From Streptomyces carminius (lineage in GTDB: Bacteria; Actinomycetota; Actinomycetes; Streptomycetales; Streptomycetaceae): a stretch of DNA of 64,000 nucleotides. Location: positions 1 through 64,000 of the forward strand of contig NZ_PGGW01000060.1 in NCBI RefSeq assembly GCF_002794255.1. The letters run 5' to 3'. Position numbers and translations under genes: made by a program. Of the stretch, positions 63,503 to 64,000 are shown piece by piece. The notes beneath the pieces are model-generated. The model did no database searches. It was not told the origin of the DNA and was given only the letters and a program-made list of their open reading frames with translations. Each line of letters begins with the position of its first letter. Position 1 is the stretch's first letter.

Positions 63503-63879
63503 GGCGCGACCTCCTCCACCGCCCGCCACAGCGCCGCCGTGTCCAGGTCGGCACCGTGGGTCTCGACCAGCTCCAGCTCCTCGAACAGCACCTTCGCCGC
63601 CCGCACGAGCGTGCGCGACGCCTTCTCCAGCTGCGGCAACGTCGAGAGTCGTTCCTTAGTCGTTCCTTGTCCGTGGCCCGCTTCGCTGTGCTGATCAGCC
63701 GGGTGGCCATCAGCACCTGCGAACAGGTCCAGCGCCTCGTCTTGAAGGGCCCCGAAGATCTCGGCCAGGGCTGTCGGCAGTTCGAAGCACTGTGGGCAGT
63801 CGGTGCGGCTTTGCCCTCCTGCCGAGCCTCACGGTTCCTCGTCCCAATCCGATTCTTCGGCCGGACGCGGTCTCCGCAT
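63499..63879 (-). pseudogene. Interrupted small gene paired with the 63.2-kb gene
   Basis: A frame from ATG 63879 reads MRRPRPAEESDWDEEP, hits a TGA, then continues in the same frame with good coding bias (TDCPQCFELPTALAEIFGAL, later RTLVRAAKVLFEELELVETH) to a stop that overlaps the next start. No start codon exists after the TGA, so either the TGA is a nonsense change (CGA to TGA would restore it) or the upstream part is unrelated. The function is unknown. Confidence 0.4.
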
Positions 63880-64000
63880 GGACGAGACGGCGGCACAGGC
63901 GAGGGAAGACGTCTGTGCCGCCGCCTGCTCCCGGGAAGGAAATGTTCCGGGGGAGAGACCTGTTGCCGGGGGAGGACATGGTCGGCCGGGTGGCGTGGTA
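63880..64000. other. Unassigned window end
   Basis: About 120 bases with no feature I can support. It contains short GGGGGAGA and GGGGGAGGA purine tracts but no clear start. Confidence 0.3.

Overview
The window is GC-rich, codes densely on both strands with strong third-position GC bias, and reads as Streptomyces or a very close relative. Supporting this are a conservon-type sensor kinase, an AccE-type epsilon subunit, an ilvB leader peptide of the actinobacterial type, long GC hairpin terminators and a BldD-like box. From about 1 to 42 kb the gene order matches what I recall of the S. coelicolor SCO5544-to-SCO5494 region (cvnA1, accB/accE, leuA-like, ilvE, leuB, proline genes, serA, ilvCNB, cdgE, gatBAC, rmdB, ligA). 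That comparison is from memory and was not run.

Layout. 0-4 kb: conservon genes (roadblock protein, nitrate/nitrite-sensor-like kinase). 4.4-6.7 kb: acyl-CoA carboxylase epsilon and beta subunits. 6.9-11.5 kb: citramalate synthase, branched-chain aminotransferase and 3-isopropylmalate dehydrogenase. 11.9-16.9 kb: a Uma2-like protein, then proline dehydrogenase and P5C dehydrogenase divergent from a PucR regulator. 16.9-22.6 kb: serA and ilvBNC. Both cimA and ilvB have a leader peptide followed by an intrinsic terminator, so branched-chain amino acid synthesis here appears to be controlled by ribosome-mediated attenuation at two points. 22.6-25.7 kb and 37.3-39.5 kb: two membrane GGDEF-EAL proteins, one with a degenerate EAL domain and a BldD-like box upstream, one with both domains intact. 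25.9-33.1 kb: 2-hydroxyacid dehydrogenase, aldo/keto reductase, sugar-dehydrogenase-like lipoprotein and a large LuxR (LAL) regulator. 33.5-37.1 kb: gatCAB with a small membrane protein between gatA and gatB. 39.7-52 kb: ligA, a MetE-like protein, three SDRs, a TrkA-type NAD-binding membrane protein, a methyltransferase, an epoxide hydrolase, a MOSC protein and an XRE regulator.

52-64 kb is different in character: visibly A/T-richer in parts, with broken genes, small membrane proteins, an IS3-family remnant, frameshifts and a simple-sequence repeat. Its core is an RHS/YD-repeat protein cut off at its 5' end, followed on the same strand by a series of small membrane proteins. One of these (54.7 kb) has a degenerate paralogue at 52.3 kb whose start region contains six tandem 7-bp units, so its reading frame depends on copy number. 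I read this as an RHS polymorphic-toxin locus with candidate immunity genes inside a decaying accessory island. It is the most promising part of the window for something undescribed.
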